Below are positions 43,774 to 51,410 of a stretch of DNA of 64,000 nucleotides, piece by piece. The DNA is from Flavobacteriales bacterium. Its GTDB lineage: Bacteria > Bacteroidota > Bacteroidia > Flavobacteriales_F > PHOS-HE28. The DNA lies in assembly GCA_020635695.1 (NCBI GenBank), contig JACJZH010000008.1:1-64000 (forward strand), given 5' to 3'. The notes below the pieces were generated by a model that was given only the letters and a program-made list of their open reading frames with translations, ran no database searches and was not told the origin of the DNA. The stretch's first letter is position 1, and each line of letters opens with the position of its first letter. The translations under genes were made by a program, and so were the position numbers.

Positions 43774-45054
43774 ATGCTGCGTCCGGTCCATCTGATGTTC
43801 ATGCTGTTGCCCGGCACGACCGTCCTTCCACAACATGCGCCATGGGCGGAGGATGCCAGGCTCGCCACCAGGGACCGGCTGCTTTCCATCGCGAGCGAGG
43901 CCGTGACGGAACCTCCGGGGAACTTCCACCTCCCCGAACGGGTGGACCTTCGGCCCTTCCTGCCTCCTCCCGGCGATCAGGGAAGGCAGCATTCCAGCAT
44001 CGCCTGGGCGCTCGCCTATGGATTGAAGTCCTTCCAGGAGAACCTCCAGCGGGAGGCGGGCCCCCTGGACAGCGTCGGCCTTCGCGATCCGCGGAACGTC
44101 TTCAGTCCTGCATTCGCCTACAACCTCACCAGGAACGGGACCGATACCGCCGACTCCCTGTGTTCGGGGAGCTATTTCGAGGAGATCTTCTCCATCCTGG
44201 TGGAACGGGGATGCTGTACCTGGGACCGTTTCCCCTACGACACGGCCCGATGGGGCTGTTCCAGGCCGGTCCCCGATCCACTCATGCCGGTCGCCCGTTC
44301 CCATGTGATGGCGACGCCGCTAAGGGTCTCCACGGAGGACATCACGATGCTGCGCTATCATCTGGCCATCAACGAACCGGTGGCCTTCGCCATGGGGATC
44401 GACAGCGCGTTCAGGTACGGTGATCCTGCGGCTGACCAGGGCGCACCCATGGACTGGCGCCCGGCCTGTGAGCAACCCATGCCTGGAAGCCATGCCATGC
44501 TCCTGGTCGGTTATGATGATGCGGACAGCACCTTCCTGGTCATGAACTCCTGGGGCACCACCTGGGGGGACGGTGGGTTCTGCCGGCTCCGCTACGGGGT
44601 GTTCAGCTGCCACGCGACGGAAGCCTATGTGGCGAACGATGCACTTCCGGACCTTCGGCCGGCCGCGCCGCTGTTGGTCCCCGGGCGGAAGCCCTTGTCC
44701 GGTCCCAGCGCGAAGACGGAACTCGCGATGGGGGAGGCGGTCGTCTTCAACGACCTGACGGTCGGACTGGCCCATCTGGCCGGTGAGGCGCAGAGGGCGT
44801 CCATCACCGTGCGGGACAGGACCGGCTCCGTGAAGGTGGGGCGCCTCGATCTGGTCGAGGGCCGCCCGGTCCGGTTCCACCAAGGTGACACCCTGGTCAC
44901 GATCGCCTTTGATCGCACGTCGAAGCCTTCCGACCCAAGGAACGCCCGGGCCCACTTGCGACTCATGGCGGAGCCCGGTGCGAAGGACCCGATCCTGGAA
45001 CGGGCCTTGATGCAGGCCGCCCGGATCCGGGAGGCCCGGGAAATGGGGAGATGA
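43774..45054 (+). CDS. papain-fold (C1-like) protein with Cys-to-Ser change in the active site
   Basis: 426 residues, exported (hydrophobic N-terminus LMFMLLPGTTVLP). Residues ~55-290 match the C1 peptidase fold of Bacteroidota: DQGRQHSSIAWALAYGLKSF corresponds to the usual DQGxxGSCxAW motif, but Ser75 stands where the catalytic Cys is expected. The catalytic His240 (GSHAMLLVGYDD) and Asn258 (VMNSWGTTWGDGGF) are kept. The last ~130 residues have no known match. It may be an inactive binding protein or a serine variant. Near-leaderless start. The neighbours are an OmpA protein and the sensor system. Confidence 0.85.
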   Translation: MLRPVHLMFMLLPGTTVLPQHAPWAEDARLATRDRLLSIASEAVTEPPGNFHLPERVDLRPFLPPPGDQGRQHSSIAWALAYGLKSFQENLQREAGPLDSVGLRDPRNVFSPAFAYNLTRNGTDTADSLCSGSYFEEIFSILVERGCCTWDRFPYDTARWGCSRPVPDPLMPVARSHVMATPLRVSTEDITMLRYHLAINEPVAFAMGIDSAFRYGDPAADQGAPMDWRPACEQPMPGSHAMLLVGYDDADSTFLVMNSWGTTWGDGGFCRLRYGVFSCHATEAYVANDALPDLRPAAPLLVPGRKPLSGPSAKTELAMGEAVVFNDLTVGLAHLAGEAQRASITVRDRTGSVKVGRLDLVEGRPVRFHQGDTLVTIAFDRTSKPSDPRNARAHLRLMAEPGAKDPILERALMQAARIREAREMGR

Positions 45055-45057
45055 TCG

Positions 45058-45090
45058 GTGCGGTCCAGGCCTTCCCGGGGAAAGCCGCAC
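45058..45090. terminator. possible bidirectional terminator
   Basis: GTGCGG (45058-45063) and CCGCAC (45085-45090) pair, with an inner CTTCCC/GGGAAG stem, between the convergent papain-fold and DUF2779 genes. There is no U-run. Confidence 0.35.
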
Positions 45091-45097
45091 GGCAGGT

Positions 45098-46564
45098 TCA
45101 GATGTCCCGGAGCACCCGGAGCACCCGGACCATGGCCAGTGTGTCCAAGGTGCAGTAGGCCTCCAACGCGTTCCGGAGTTGCTGGATGTCCCCCGTGTAT
45201 CGGCCAGCCATGAGCTGGGCAAAGCTGAGGCTGGCCAGGTCGCCACTGCCGATCTCCAGGTCGGTGTAGCGCAGCTCAGGGACCAGGACGGGCAGCACGC
45301 TCTTGATCGAATGCCGGCCGTTCATGGCCGGGTCCAGGTACCAATGCCGGGCAAAGGGTAGCGCCAGGTCCTTCAACCGGGGCAGCAACCCGCGCAGTGC
45401 GGAAGCGTGGTGCGGGAGGTCGCGGGCAAGCTCCTTGATGATGCGCGCTTCGAAGCTCCGGTTGTACACGAGGATATCGCCTTCCGGTCGGATGGAGCGC
45501 AGCAGGGTGTTGCTGAATTCCTCGCGAGGGTCGCCGCCCGCCTCTGCGAGAAAGGAGAGGTGCCCGGGGGCCTTGCCGGGGCCGTCCTCCACGTGCAGAC
45601 TGAACTGAAAGGGGATGGCCTGATAGGGGCGCACTCCATCGAAGGGTGGCACGGCCAGGGCGAAGGTCTCGAAGTCCAGGTGATGCAGCGGGTAGCGAAG
45701 TCCGGCCACGAAGTCACGGATGGGCCCGGCCTCCACATGGGGCCTGCCACTCCGTTCCACGGAGACCTGGAGCCGTTGTGCCGGGGACAGACCTGCCTCC
45801 TCAGGCACGTCCTTGAGCTCCCGGATGCCGCTATGATGGAGTTCGAAGGCCTTCTTCCCGATGTGGCTCAGCAGGAACACGGAGCGCGCCGGCACCTCCT
45901 TCCAGCAGGTCGGTTTGAACTCACAGGGATACGGGCTCTCGCACTGGGGGCCGATCGGTACGTCGGGCATGGCATCGTTCAAGGTGCCTTTCAACGAGGC
46001 GATCCGATCACGTACCGCGGGCTGCCGCGCCAGCACCTCATCGGTCACATCGAGCGCGGTGAGGAGCCGGTCCACTTCCAGTTCTCCCTGGCGCACGTAG
46101 TGGTTGTCGATCAGTAGGAGCCGCACTCCCGTCACGTTCGTTCCGGCACCTTGCACGACGTGGTACTGCAGGGCACAGTCCTCCAGGAACTGGTCCTTCG
46201 CGCTCGTGCTGCTCTTCACCTCCACCAGGGTCCAGCCGTCCCCATCGCGGGCCAGGATGTCCACGGCGGCCAGCACGCCCTCGTGCATGAAGGTGGCCTC
46301 GTAGATCGCTGGCACACCCCGCTGCACCGCCTCCTGCGTGGCCGCCAGAGCAGGCTCCTGCGCATGGTGATGGCGGGGGGAACAGTCCACCCCACCAGGG
46401 AACAGCTGCTGCGCCAGGAGGCCCACCTGGGTACCTTGTTCGAAGATGGCCAGCTGCTGCGGCGAGGGTGGTCGTCGCAGGTCTGGCCGGTGCTTCCACA
46501 TCCAAAGCGCTTTGGGGCACTGCCAGCCGCGCAGGTAGCTGCTCTTGCTAAGCCAATGGGCCAT
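45098..46564 (-). CDS. DUF2779 protein: Cas4-like nuclease joined to exonuclease-like domain
   Basis: 488 residues. N-terminal half is PD-(D/E)XK-like: AAVDILARDGDGWTLVEVKSS gives Asp102, Glu115 and Lys117, and Tyr134 follows in ALQYHVV. Cys16 with Cys208, Cys214 and Cys220 (CESPYPCEFKPTC) have the pattern of the Cas4/AddB 4Fe-4S cluster. The C-terminal half is RNase-H/DEDD exonuclease-like: HHLDFETFALAVPPF, VYNRSFEARIIKEL and AYCTLDTLAMVRVL. It is expected to act on nucleic acid, in repair or defence, but no DUF2779 member is well characterised to my knowledge. No cas genes are nearby. A TAACTTTC box ends 4 bases before the ATG. Confidence 0.88.
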   Translation of the reverse strand: MAHWLSKSSYLRGWQCPKALWMWKHRPDLRRPPSPQQLAIFEQGTQVGLLAQQLFPGGVDCSPRHHHAQEPALAATQEAVQRGVPAIYEATFMHEGVLAAVDILARDGDGWTLVEVKSSTSAKDQFLEDCALQYHVVQGAGTNVTGVRLLLIDNHYVRQGELEVDRLLTALDVTDEVLARQPAVRDRIASLKGTLNDAMPDVPIGPQCESPYPCEFKPTCWKEVPARSVFLLSHIGKKAFELHHSGIRELKDVPEEAGLSPAQRLQVSVERSGRPHVEAGPIRDFVAGLRYPLHHLDFETFALAVPPFDGVRPYQAIPFQFSLHVEDGPGKAPGHLSFLAEAGGDPREEFSNTLLRSIRPEGDILVYNRSFEARIIKELARDLPHHASALRGLLPRLKDLALPFARHWYLDPAMNGRHSIKSVLPVLVPELRYTDLEIGSGDLASLSFAQLMAGRYTGDIQQLRNALEAYCTLDTLAMVRVLRVLRDI

Positions 46565-46568
46565 TCCG

Positions 46569-46576
46569 GAAAGTTA
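46569..46576 (-). promoter_or_regulatory. -7 box TAACTTTC for the DUF2779 gene
   Basis: TAnnTTTG-like on the minus strand, ends 4 bases before the ATG at 46564; divergent from a TACCTTG element at 46599-46605 that serves the gene at 46627. Confidence 0.5.
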
Positions 46577-46626
46577 GCCCCGCGAGGGTGGTGGTCCTTA
46601 CCTTGCTGTCACCACTGACCAACGCC

Positions 46627-47016
46627 ATGAACGAACAACTGGAGACCGATGCGGCGATCCTCCGAAAGGCCCCGGACGGGGCCTTGGAGGTCCGCTTCAA
46701 GCCCAACGTGACCTTGGACAAGGAGAAGATCGCCCAGATCCTGGACGCGCGGGAGAGCTTGTGCGGGAGTGGCCGGTATCCCGTGTTGGTGGTGCTGCCC
46801 AAGGATTTCGACTTCGAGGTGGATGCGATCTCGCACGACCATTATCAGGACAGGGGCCTGGAGCAATGCACCTATGCCGTGGCATGGGATGCCGGGTCGG
46901 AGCTGGGGGAGCGGTTGGTGGAGATGTTCTACACGTACTTCCCACAGCGGTTCCCCGTGCGGGTGTTCCGGTCGGAGGAGGATGCCCGGGGATGGCTCCA
47001 GGAAGGTCCTGAATAG
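46627..47016 (+). CDS. SpoIIAA-like cytosolic protein, unknown role
   Basis: 129 residues, no signal or membrane helix. The central pattern GALEVRFKPNVTLDKEKIAQ, RYPVLVVLPKDFDFEVDAIS, SELGERLVEMFYTYFPQRFP and VRVFRSEEDARGWLQ has the alternating strand/helix order of SpoIIAA/STAS-like proteins found in marine and sludge Flavobacteriales, ending like other DUF7793-type proteins. There is no phosphorylation-site serine motif. It is divergent from the DUF2779 gene by 62 bases; a link between them is not shown. Confidence 0.6.
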   Translation: MNEQLETDAAILRKAPDGALEVRFKPNVTLDKEKIAQILDARESLCGSGRYPVLVVLPKDFDFEVDAISHDHYQDRGLEQCTYAVAWDAGSELGERLVEMFYTYFPQRFPVRVFRSEEDARGWLQEGPE

Positions 47017-47019
47017 CGA

Positions 47020-47046
47020 CGCCCCCCTTGCCAGGCAAGGAGGGCG
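47020..47046. terminator. hairpin between convergent genes
   Basis: CGCCCCCCTTGCC (47020-47032) pairs with GGCAAGGAGGGCG (47034-47046) with one mismatch. Placed between the convergent genes ending at 47016 and 47065, it probably ends transcription in both directions. Confidence 0.55.
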
Positions 47047-47064
47047 CCGCAGCGGAGGTCGGCG

Positions 47065-47682
47065 TCAGTCGTCGTTGCCGAAGTTCCAGCCCAGGGTGAG
47101 GCCGTAGGTCAGGTACTTCGAGTCGATGTCCTTCAGCTCGATCACATCGTCATCAAAGACGCGGCTCAGGCCGAAGCTCACGGTGGGGGACACGGTGAAG
47201 TAGCCCATGTCGAATCCGATGCCGGCATCCATGCCCCACGAGCCACCGTTGAAGTCGCCCTTGTTCCATTCGATCTTGTCGTCCTTGTTGTCCACGCTCA
47301 ACAGCACGTCGTAGCTGGGGCCAAGCATCACGCGCAGGTCGAACTGGTAGTTGTCGATGATCTTGTACCCCGCCTGGGCCCTGAACTTCAGGTTGGTGCG
47401 CACCAGCCCGTCCTCCACGACGGCGGTCTCTCCGTTGTCCACGCTCACCACCGTGACGTTGCGTCCGAAGAAGGCCCCGGGCTGAAAGAAGAACCGGTCG
47501 CCGAAGCGGAGGTCGGCACCGGCCTGGAAGCCCGTGGCGGCCTTGTAGTCGTAGAACTCGGCGGGATCGGTCAGGTTCTGATAGGTGATCCCGATCTGGG
47601 GGTTGATCAGGACCTGGGAGGTGGCGGCCCCTGCGGTGAGCAGGATGGCGGCCAGCAGCATGATCGGCTTGTTCATGGTCAT
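47065..47682 (-). CDS. outer-membrane beta-barrel protein, paralogue A
   Basis: 205 residues with signal peptide (NKPIMLLAAILLTAGAATSQ). The mature part starts VLINPQIGITYQNLTDPAEF and has eight or so amphipathic strands of the PorT/OMP_b-brl type (FGDRFFFQPGAFFGRNVTVV, LRVMLGPSYDVLLSVDNKDD, ending YGLTLGWNFGNDD). Two genes at 49987 and 50658 code for clear paralogues with the same landmarks (INPQxGxTxQxLT, YLQPGxFxG, GxSYDxLL). Function unknown; small barrels of this kind may be pores or structural. Alternative start at 47676. Confidence 0.85.
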   Translation of the reverse strand: MTMNKPIMLLAAILLTAGAATSQVLINPQIGITYQNLTDPAEFYDYKAATGFQAGADLRFGDRFFFQPGAFFGRNVTVVSVDNGETAVVEDGLVRTNLKFRAQAGYKIIDNYQFDLRVMLGPSYDVLLSVDNKDDKIEWNKGDFNGGSWGMDAGIGFDMGYFTVSPTVSFGLSRVFDDDVIELKDIDSKYLTYGLTLGWNFGNDD

Positions 47683-47771
47683 GGGAATTGGTTCCGGGCG
47701 CTATCTGGCAAGCCCCGTGCCAAACCTCCAGGCGCATCCCCGGCCCGGCCATGCGGCGTACCTTGTATCGC

Positions 47772-47972
47772 ATGACCGAACGCCTTTCACGGGGCATGCG
47801 TCCGTTGGTCCTGGCCTGGATGCTGGGCCTGCAGAACGTCTGGCGGCAGGAGGAACGCTACGTGGCCGAGTTCGCCGCCCGCCCGGTGGTCCGGAGGGTG
47901 GATCGCGCCAGCGATGCCGAGCACTTCCTGGCCCGGTCGTTCTTCTGGTCGCTTTCGCCCATGGCCAACTGA
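47772..47972 (+). CDS. possible 66-residue protein
   Basis: Short open frame MTERLSRGMRPLVLAWMLGL with a basic, aromatic remainder ending LARSFFWSLSPMAN. Its ATG lies 6 bases after a TACCTTG element at 47759, the leaderless spacing seen at other genes. There is no homologue I recognise and the length is close to chance in GC-rich DNA, so it is a candidate only. Confidence 0.35.
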   Translation: MTERLSRGMRPLVLAWMLGLQNVWRQEERYVAEFAARPVVRRVDRASDAEHFLARSFFWSLSPMAN

Positions 47973-48006
47973 GATCCGTAACTTGAGCAGACCAACACCG
48001 GACCTC

Positions 48007-48492
48007 ATGATCAAGTATCTGCTCCCGCTCCTGGCCGCCCTGTTCGTGATGCCTGCGGCCGCCCAGAAGAACAAAGGCAAGGGGATCCTCCCCAGGGACA
48101 GCATCACCGACAAGTTCTGCTACACCGACGTGGGGGAGAACGCGAACGCGGACAAGGCCGCGCTCCAGGAGAAGCTCGAGAAGTGGATCAAGCAGAACTA
48201 CAACACCGATGAGGAGCACACCACCGTGGCCCAGGACGGCGACACGTGGACGATCCATGACCGCGAGGCGCTCCCACAACGGGCCAGGAAGTTCGTGGCC
48301 TACGACCTCACCGTCGATCTGAAGGACGGCAGGTACCGGTACAAGCTGACGAACCTGATGTACACGGCCACCGGGACCTACCCGCTCGAGGATAAGATGG
48401 CCACGGACAAGAAGAGCGACCTGCGCGAGATCGACGAGATCCTGGAACGGGTCCTGGGCAGCTTGAACGCCGCGCTGCAAAGCGAGTGGTAG
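48007..48492 (+). CDS. secreted DUF4468-like protein
   Basis: 161 residues with signal peptide MIKYLLPLLAALFVMPAAAQ. The mature protein has ILPRDSITDKFCYTDVGENA, a charged helix and the strand pair FVAYDLTVDLKDGRYRYKLT, the pattern of the DUF4468 family (TBP-like fold) frequent in Bacteroidota and uncharacterised. The ATG at 48007 is chosen from the signal peptide. A TAACTTG element at 47979 is 21 bases upstream. Confidence 0.7.
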   Translation: MIKYLLPLLAALFVMPAAAQKNKGKGILPRDSITDKFCYTDVGENANADKAALQEKLEKWIKQNYNTDEEHTTVAQDGDTWTIHDREALPQRARKFVAYDLTVDLKDGRYRYKLTNLMYTATGTYPLEDKMATDKKSDLREIDEILERVLGSLNAALQSEW

Positions 48493-48496
48493 CCGA

Positions 48497-48931
48497 CTAA
48501 GGCACCGTCGGGTCCTCCTGGATCCTGCCCGACAGGTCGAAGCGCAAGGCATGCTGGCCGGGCTTCTCCCAGTCGAAATGGCCGTCCACGGTACCATCCA
48601 GCAGCAGCACGTCCACGTTCAGATGGCCCTGGCTTCGGCTCTCCAGCCTGCTGGTCACCCGCATGCCCCCGGACTCCTGCTCGCAGGCGTACTGGCCCGG
48701 GGAGAACCCCCAGCCGCGACCTACGCGGAGGTGGCATGCACCATCCCGGAAGCTGAGCTCGGTATTGCCCTCCATGATGCCGTTGTGCGTGACGCGGCCG
48801 CGATAGGTCCGCCCATCGGCCTGATGGCATGTGGTCGTCGCCACCGAGTCGGTCTGGGCAAGGCCTGTCAGCGAAAGGAGGAATGCGCCCATCAGGACCA
48901 GTGTGCGCACGGTCGGGAACAGCTCGGTCAT
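48497..48931 (-). CDS. small secreted protein, unknown
   Basis: 144 residues: signal peptide TVRTLVLMGAFLLSLTGLAQ, then CHQADGRTYRGRVTHNGIME and three more cysteine-containing or charged strands (ELSFRDGACHLRVGRGWGFS, DVLLLDGTVDGHFDWEKPGQ). No family is recognised; the fold looks beta-rich. The ATG at 48931 lies 6 bases after a TACCTTCG box, which excludes the longer frame upstream. Converges on the DUF4468-like gene with a 4-base gap. Confidence 0.65.
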   Translation of the reverse strand: MTELFPTVRTLVLMGAFLLSLTGLAQTDSVATTTCHQADGRTYRGRVTHNGIMEGNTELSFRDGACHLRVGRGWGFSPGQYACEQESGGMRVTSRLESRSQGHLNVDVLLLDGTVDGHFDWEKPGQHALRFDLSGRIQEDPTVP

Positions 48932-48937
48932 CACCGG

Positions 48938-48945
48938 CGAAGGTA
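48938..48945 (-). promoter_or_regulatory. -7 box TACCTTCG for the small secreted protein
   Basis: Ends 6 bases before the ATG at 48931 and lies just inside the gap to the endonuclease stop. Confidence 0.5.
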
Positions 48946-48974
48946 GTGCAGGGCGGTCGGATCGGAGGCTTCCC

Positions 48975-49985
48975 TTACCGGGTGAACCGGAGGGTGTACG
49001 GGCCGTGCCAGACCAGATAGGTGCCACCGGGGAGGTCCGGCATCCGCAATTCCGCACCGGACCACGGGGATGCCCAGACCGGGCGTCCGAGCATGTCCAA
49101 CACCCGGACCGGCCCTGACGGGATCCCTCCGAGCGGATAGCTCAACACGTCACCGCGCAGGACGGGCCCTCCCCCGGGCTGGTGGTCGGGGATCGAGGCC
49201 GTTGCTCCCCACACGGAAGCCACCCACTCGGGATGGTCGATGTACGGATTCCGGTTCCCCTGCAGCGCGAACACCGCGTTGTTGCGGGCCTGTTCCTTGG
49301 TGTCCACCGGGTCGTTCTGGTGCCATTGCAGCAGCAGGTATTCCGCCCAGTTGCTCAGGTCCCCGTTCGCCAGCATGTCGCTGTTCCAGCTCACGGCCTC
49401 GTCCTTGTAGCGGGTGAGCATGTAGAAGTAGTTGCGCGCCACATCGCCCTTGAAGGCATCGATCGGTTCGCAGACCGTTCCGCTGTAGCCCTGCACGTTC
49501 GCCATGCCCGTCCGCGTGCCGTTCTGCGACGTCCAGTCCACCGCGCCCACCAGCCCGTATGGCAGGTTGCCCCGCTTGTTGTTCACGAATCCGTCCGTGG
49601 GCATCACCTGGAACAGGTCGGTGTACATCGGGAAGGCGTCGTTGAACCAGTCGCTCGGGAAGGTGTGCTCCCGGTTGTAGCAGTCGCCCTCACTGTTGTA
49701 CGTGCCGCATTGGTCGTTCACGAAGGTGTACGAGTAGGGGGCCGTACCTCCGGGTACATCGCTGTAGATGTCCCAGACCTTGCCATCGGGCCGCACATCG
49801 GTGGTCTGGAAGGCGGACCAAAGCTGAGCGTAGGACAGTGAATTGTGCCCGTCGATGATGTCGTGCAGCGCCTGCCGGAGGGGTTCGCCGGAAAGGCCTG
49901 CGGCCGTGTCGTAGTAGCCCGCTGGGGGCTGGCCCAGCGCTGCACTGGCCGCGAACAAGAGCACAAGGGTCGTGGAGGAGCGCAT
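48975..49985 (-). CDS. extracellular endonuclease I family protein with C-terminal domain
   Basis: 336 residues, signal peptide MRSSTTLVLLFAASAALGQ. The nuclease core has the EndA/NucM-type motif CYNREHTFPSDWFNDAFPMY near residue 102, FVNNKRGNLPYG and NPYIDHPEWVASVWG, with Asn and His expected to bind metal. The C-terminal ~60 residues (SYPLGGIPSGPVRVLDMLGR, ending GPYTLRFTR) look like a truncated type IX sorting domain. It would degrade extracellular DNA or RNA. It starts one base after the stop of the upstream barrel gene, so both are cotranscribed. Confidence 0.9.
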   Translation of the reverse strand: MRSSTTLVLLFAASAALGQPPAGYYDTAAGLSGEPLRQALHDIIDGHNSLSYAQLWSAFQTTDVRPDGKVWDIYSDVPGGTAPYSYTFVNDQCGTYNSEGDCYNREHTFPSDWFNDAFPMYTDLFQVMPTDGFVNNKRGNLPYGLVGAVDWTSQNGTRTGMANVQGYSGTVCEPIDAFKGDVARNYFYMLTRYKDEAVSWNSDMLANGDLSNWAEYLLLQWHQNDPVDTKEQARNNAVFALQGNRNPYIDHPEWVASVWGATASIPDHQPGGGPVLRGDVLSYPLGGIPSGPVRVLDMLGRPVWASPWSGAELRMPDLPGGTYLVWHGPYTLRFTR

Positions 49986-49986
49986 G

Positions 49987-50601
49987 TCAACGGCCTTCGC
50001 CGAACACCAGGCCCATGGTCAGGTACCAGGTGAAGTATTTGCTGTTGATGTCGCTCACGGCCGGATCGTCCGAGTACACGTTGCTGAGCCCGAAGGCCAC
50101 TCCGGGCTCAATGGTGAACATGGCCAGGTCAAGGCCCAGACCGGCCTCCAGGTTCCACACGCCGTCGTTGAAGTTCGCCTTCTCCACGTCGAACACGTCG
50201 TCGCGGCTCTGTACGCTGAGCAGGAAGTCATAGCTGGGCCCGACGGCCACGCGGAGCTTGAACCCTTCCGCGTTGATGAGCTTGTAGCCCACCATCACCC
50301 GGCCTTTCAGCAGGTTGCGGACCAGGTCGTCCTCGATCTCCGTGGTCACCGAGGTATCTCCGACCACTGTGGCCACGGTGGTGGCGTTCTGTCCGAAGAA
50401 CAGTCCTGGCTGCAGGTAGAAGGCCGAGCCGATCCGGAAGTCGATCCCCGCCATCCAGCCGGTGTTCGCCCGGTAGGTGGTGCCTTGCGGCTCCTCGGTC
50501 AGGTTCTGGAACGTCAGCCCCAGTTGCGGATTGATCTGGAGCTGGGCCATCAGCAGCACAGGGGCCAGCGCAAGGGCGGAAAGGATCACGCGAGGTCGCA
50601 T
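49987..50601 (-). CDS. outer-membrane beta-barrel protein, paralogue B
   Basis: 204 residues: signal peptide MRPRVILSALALAPVLLMAQ, mature start LQINPQLGLTFQNLTEEPQG, strands FYLQPGLFFGQNATTVATVV, LRVAVGPSYDFLLSVQSRDD and the ending WYLTMGLVFGEGR. Clear relative of the products at 47065 and 50658. The gene has its own TACCTTGC box at 50620-50627 and is followed at once by the endonuclease gene. Confidence 0.85.
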   Translation of the reverse strand: MRPRVILSALALAPVLLMAQLQINPQLGLTFQNLTEEPQGTTYRANTGWMAGIDFRIGSAFYLQPGLFFGQNATTVATVVGDTSVTTEIEDDLVRNLLKGRVMVGYKLINAEGFKLRVAVGPSYDFLLSVQSRDDVFDVEKANFNDGVWNLEAGLGLDLAMFTIEPGVAFGLSNVYSDDPAVSDINSKYFTWYLTMGLVFGEGR

Positions 50602-50657
50602 GGTTCAGGGATTTCTGGAGCAAGGTACCAATGCGGGCCCACCCGATGGCAGCGGTG

Positions 50658-51278
50658 TCAGCGACTGCCCCCGCCAAGCACGATCCCCACGGTCAGCGAG
50701 GTGGTCACGTATTTCGCGTCGTTCTCACTCAGCAGCGGATCGTCCTCGAACACGTTGGTCAGCCCATAGGAAAGGCCCGGCTCCACGGTGAGGAACGCGA
50801 TGTCCAGCCCCACGGCCAGGTCCAGGTTGAAGGAGCCGTCCTTGAAGTCGTCCATCTCCCAGGCGATGTTGCCTTCGGAGTTGTCGATCCCGAGCAGGAG
50901 GTCGTAGCTCACGCCGGTGGCCACCCGCAGTTTGAAGCCATCCCCGTTGATCAGTTTGTAGCCGAGCATGCCCCTGAGCTTCAACGTGGTGCGGATCAGG
51001 TCGTCCTCCACCTCGGCAATGACATTGCCGTCCGGGTCGGTCGCTTGGAACGTCGTCGCCGTCACGTTCCGTCCGTAGAACGCACCCGGCTGCAGGTAGA
51101 ACACATCCCCGAAGCGGATGTCACCCCCTACGATGAAGCCGATGTTCGCCTTGAACTCGGTGCCTTCGGGAGAATCGGTCAGGCTCTGGAACGTGATGCC
51201 GGCCTGGGGATTGATCTGGGTCTGGCCAATGGCCAAGATCGGGACCATGGTAAGCAGCAGGAGCAGGGTGTTGCGCAT
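50658..51278 (-). CDS. outer-membrane beta-barrel protein, paralogue C
   Basis: 206 residues from ATG 51278: MRNTLLLLLTMVPILAIGQ signal, mature TQINPQAGITFQSLTDSPEG, FYLQPGAFYGRNVTATTFQA, LRVATGVSYDLLLGIDNSEG, ending TVGIVLGGGSR. An upstream in-frame TTG at 51296 would lie in front of the TACCTTCA box, so the ATG is preferred. It is closest in wording to paralogue B and lies 56 bases before it, which points to tandem duplication. Confidence 0.85.
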   Translation of the reverse strand: MRNTLLLLLTMVPILAIGQTQINPQAGITFQSLTDSPEGTEFKANIGFIVGGDIRFGDVFYLQPGAFYGRNVTATTFQATDPDGNVIAEVEDDLIRTTLKLRGMLGYKLINGDGFKLRVATGVSYDLLLGIDNSEGNIAWEMDDFKDGSFNLDLAVGLDIAFLTVEPGLSYGLTNVFEDDPLLSENDAKYVTTSLTVGIVLGGGSR

Positions 51279-51283
51279 GGGCT

Positions 51284-51291
51284 TGAAGGTA
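51284..51291 (-). promoter_or_regulatory. -7 box TACCTTCA for barrel paralogue C
   Basis: Ends 5 bases before the ATG at 51278 and decides that start. Confidence 0.5.
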
Positions 51292-51410
51292 TGCAATGAC
51301 GAGTATCCTTCAGCTGATACTGCTCAGGCGGAGACCTGCATTTGCAGAGCGGTCTTGGAGCTGTTGATGCAGGTGGTCGGGGATCGTGCCGAACTTGGCC
51401 TCCGGCATCC

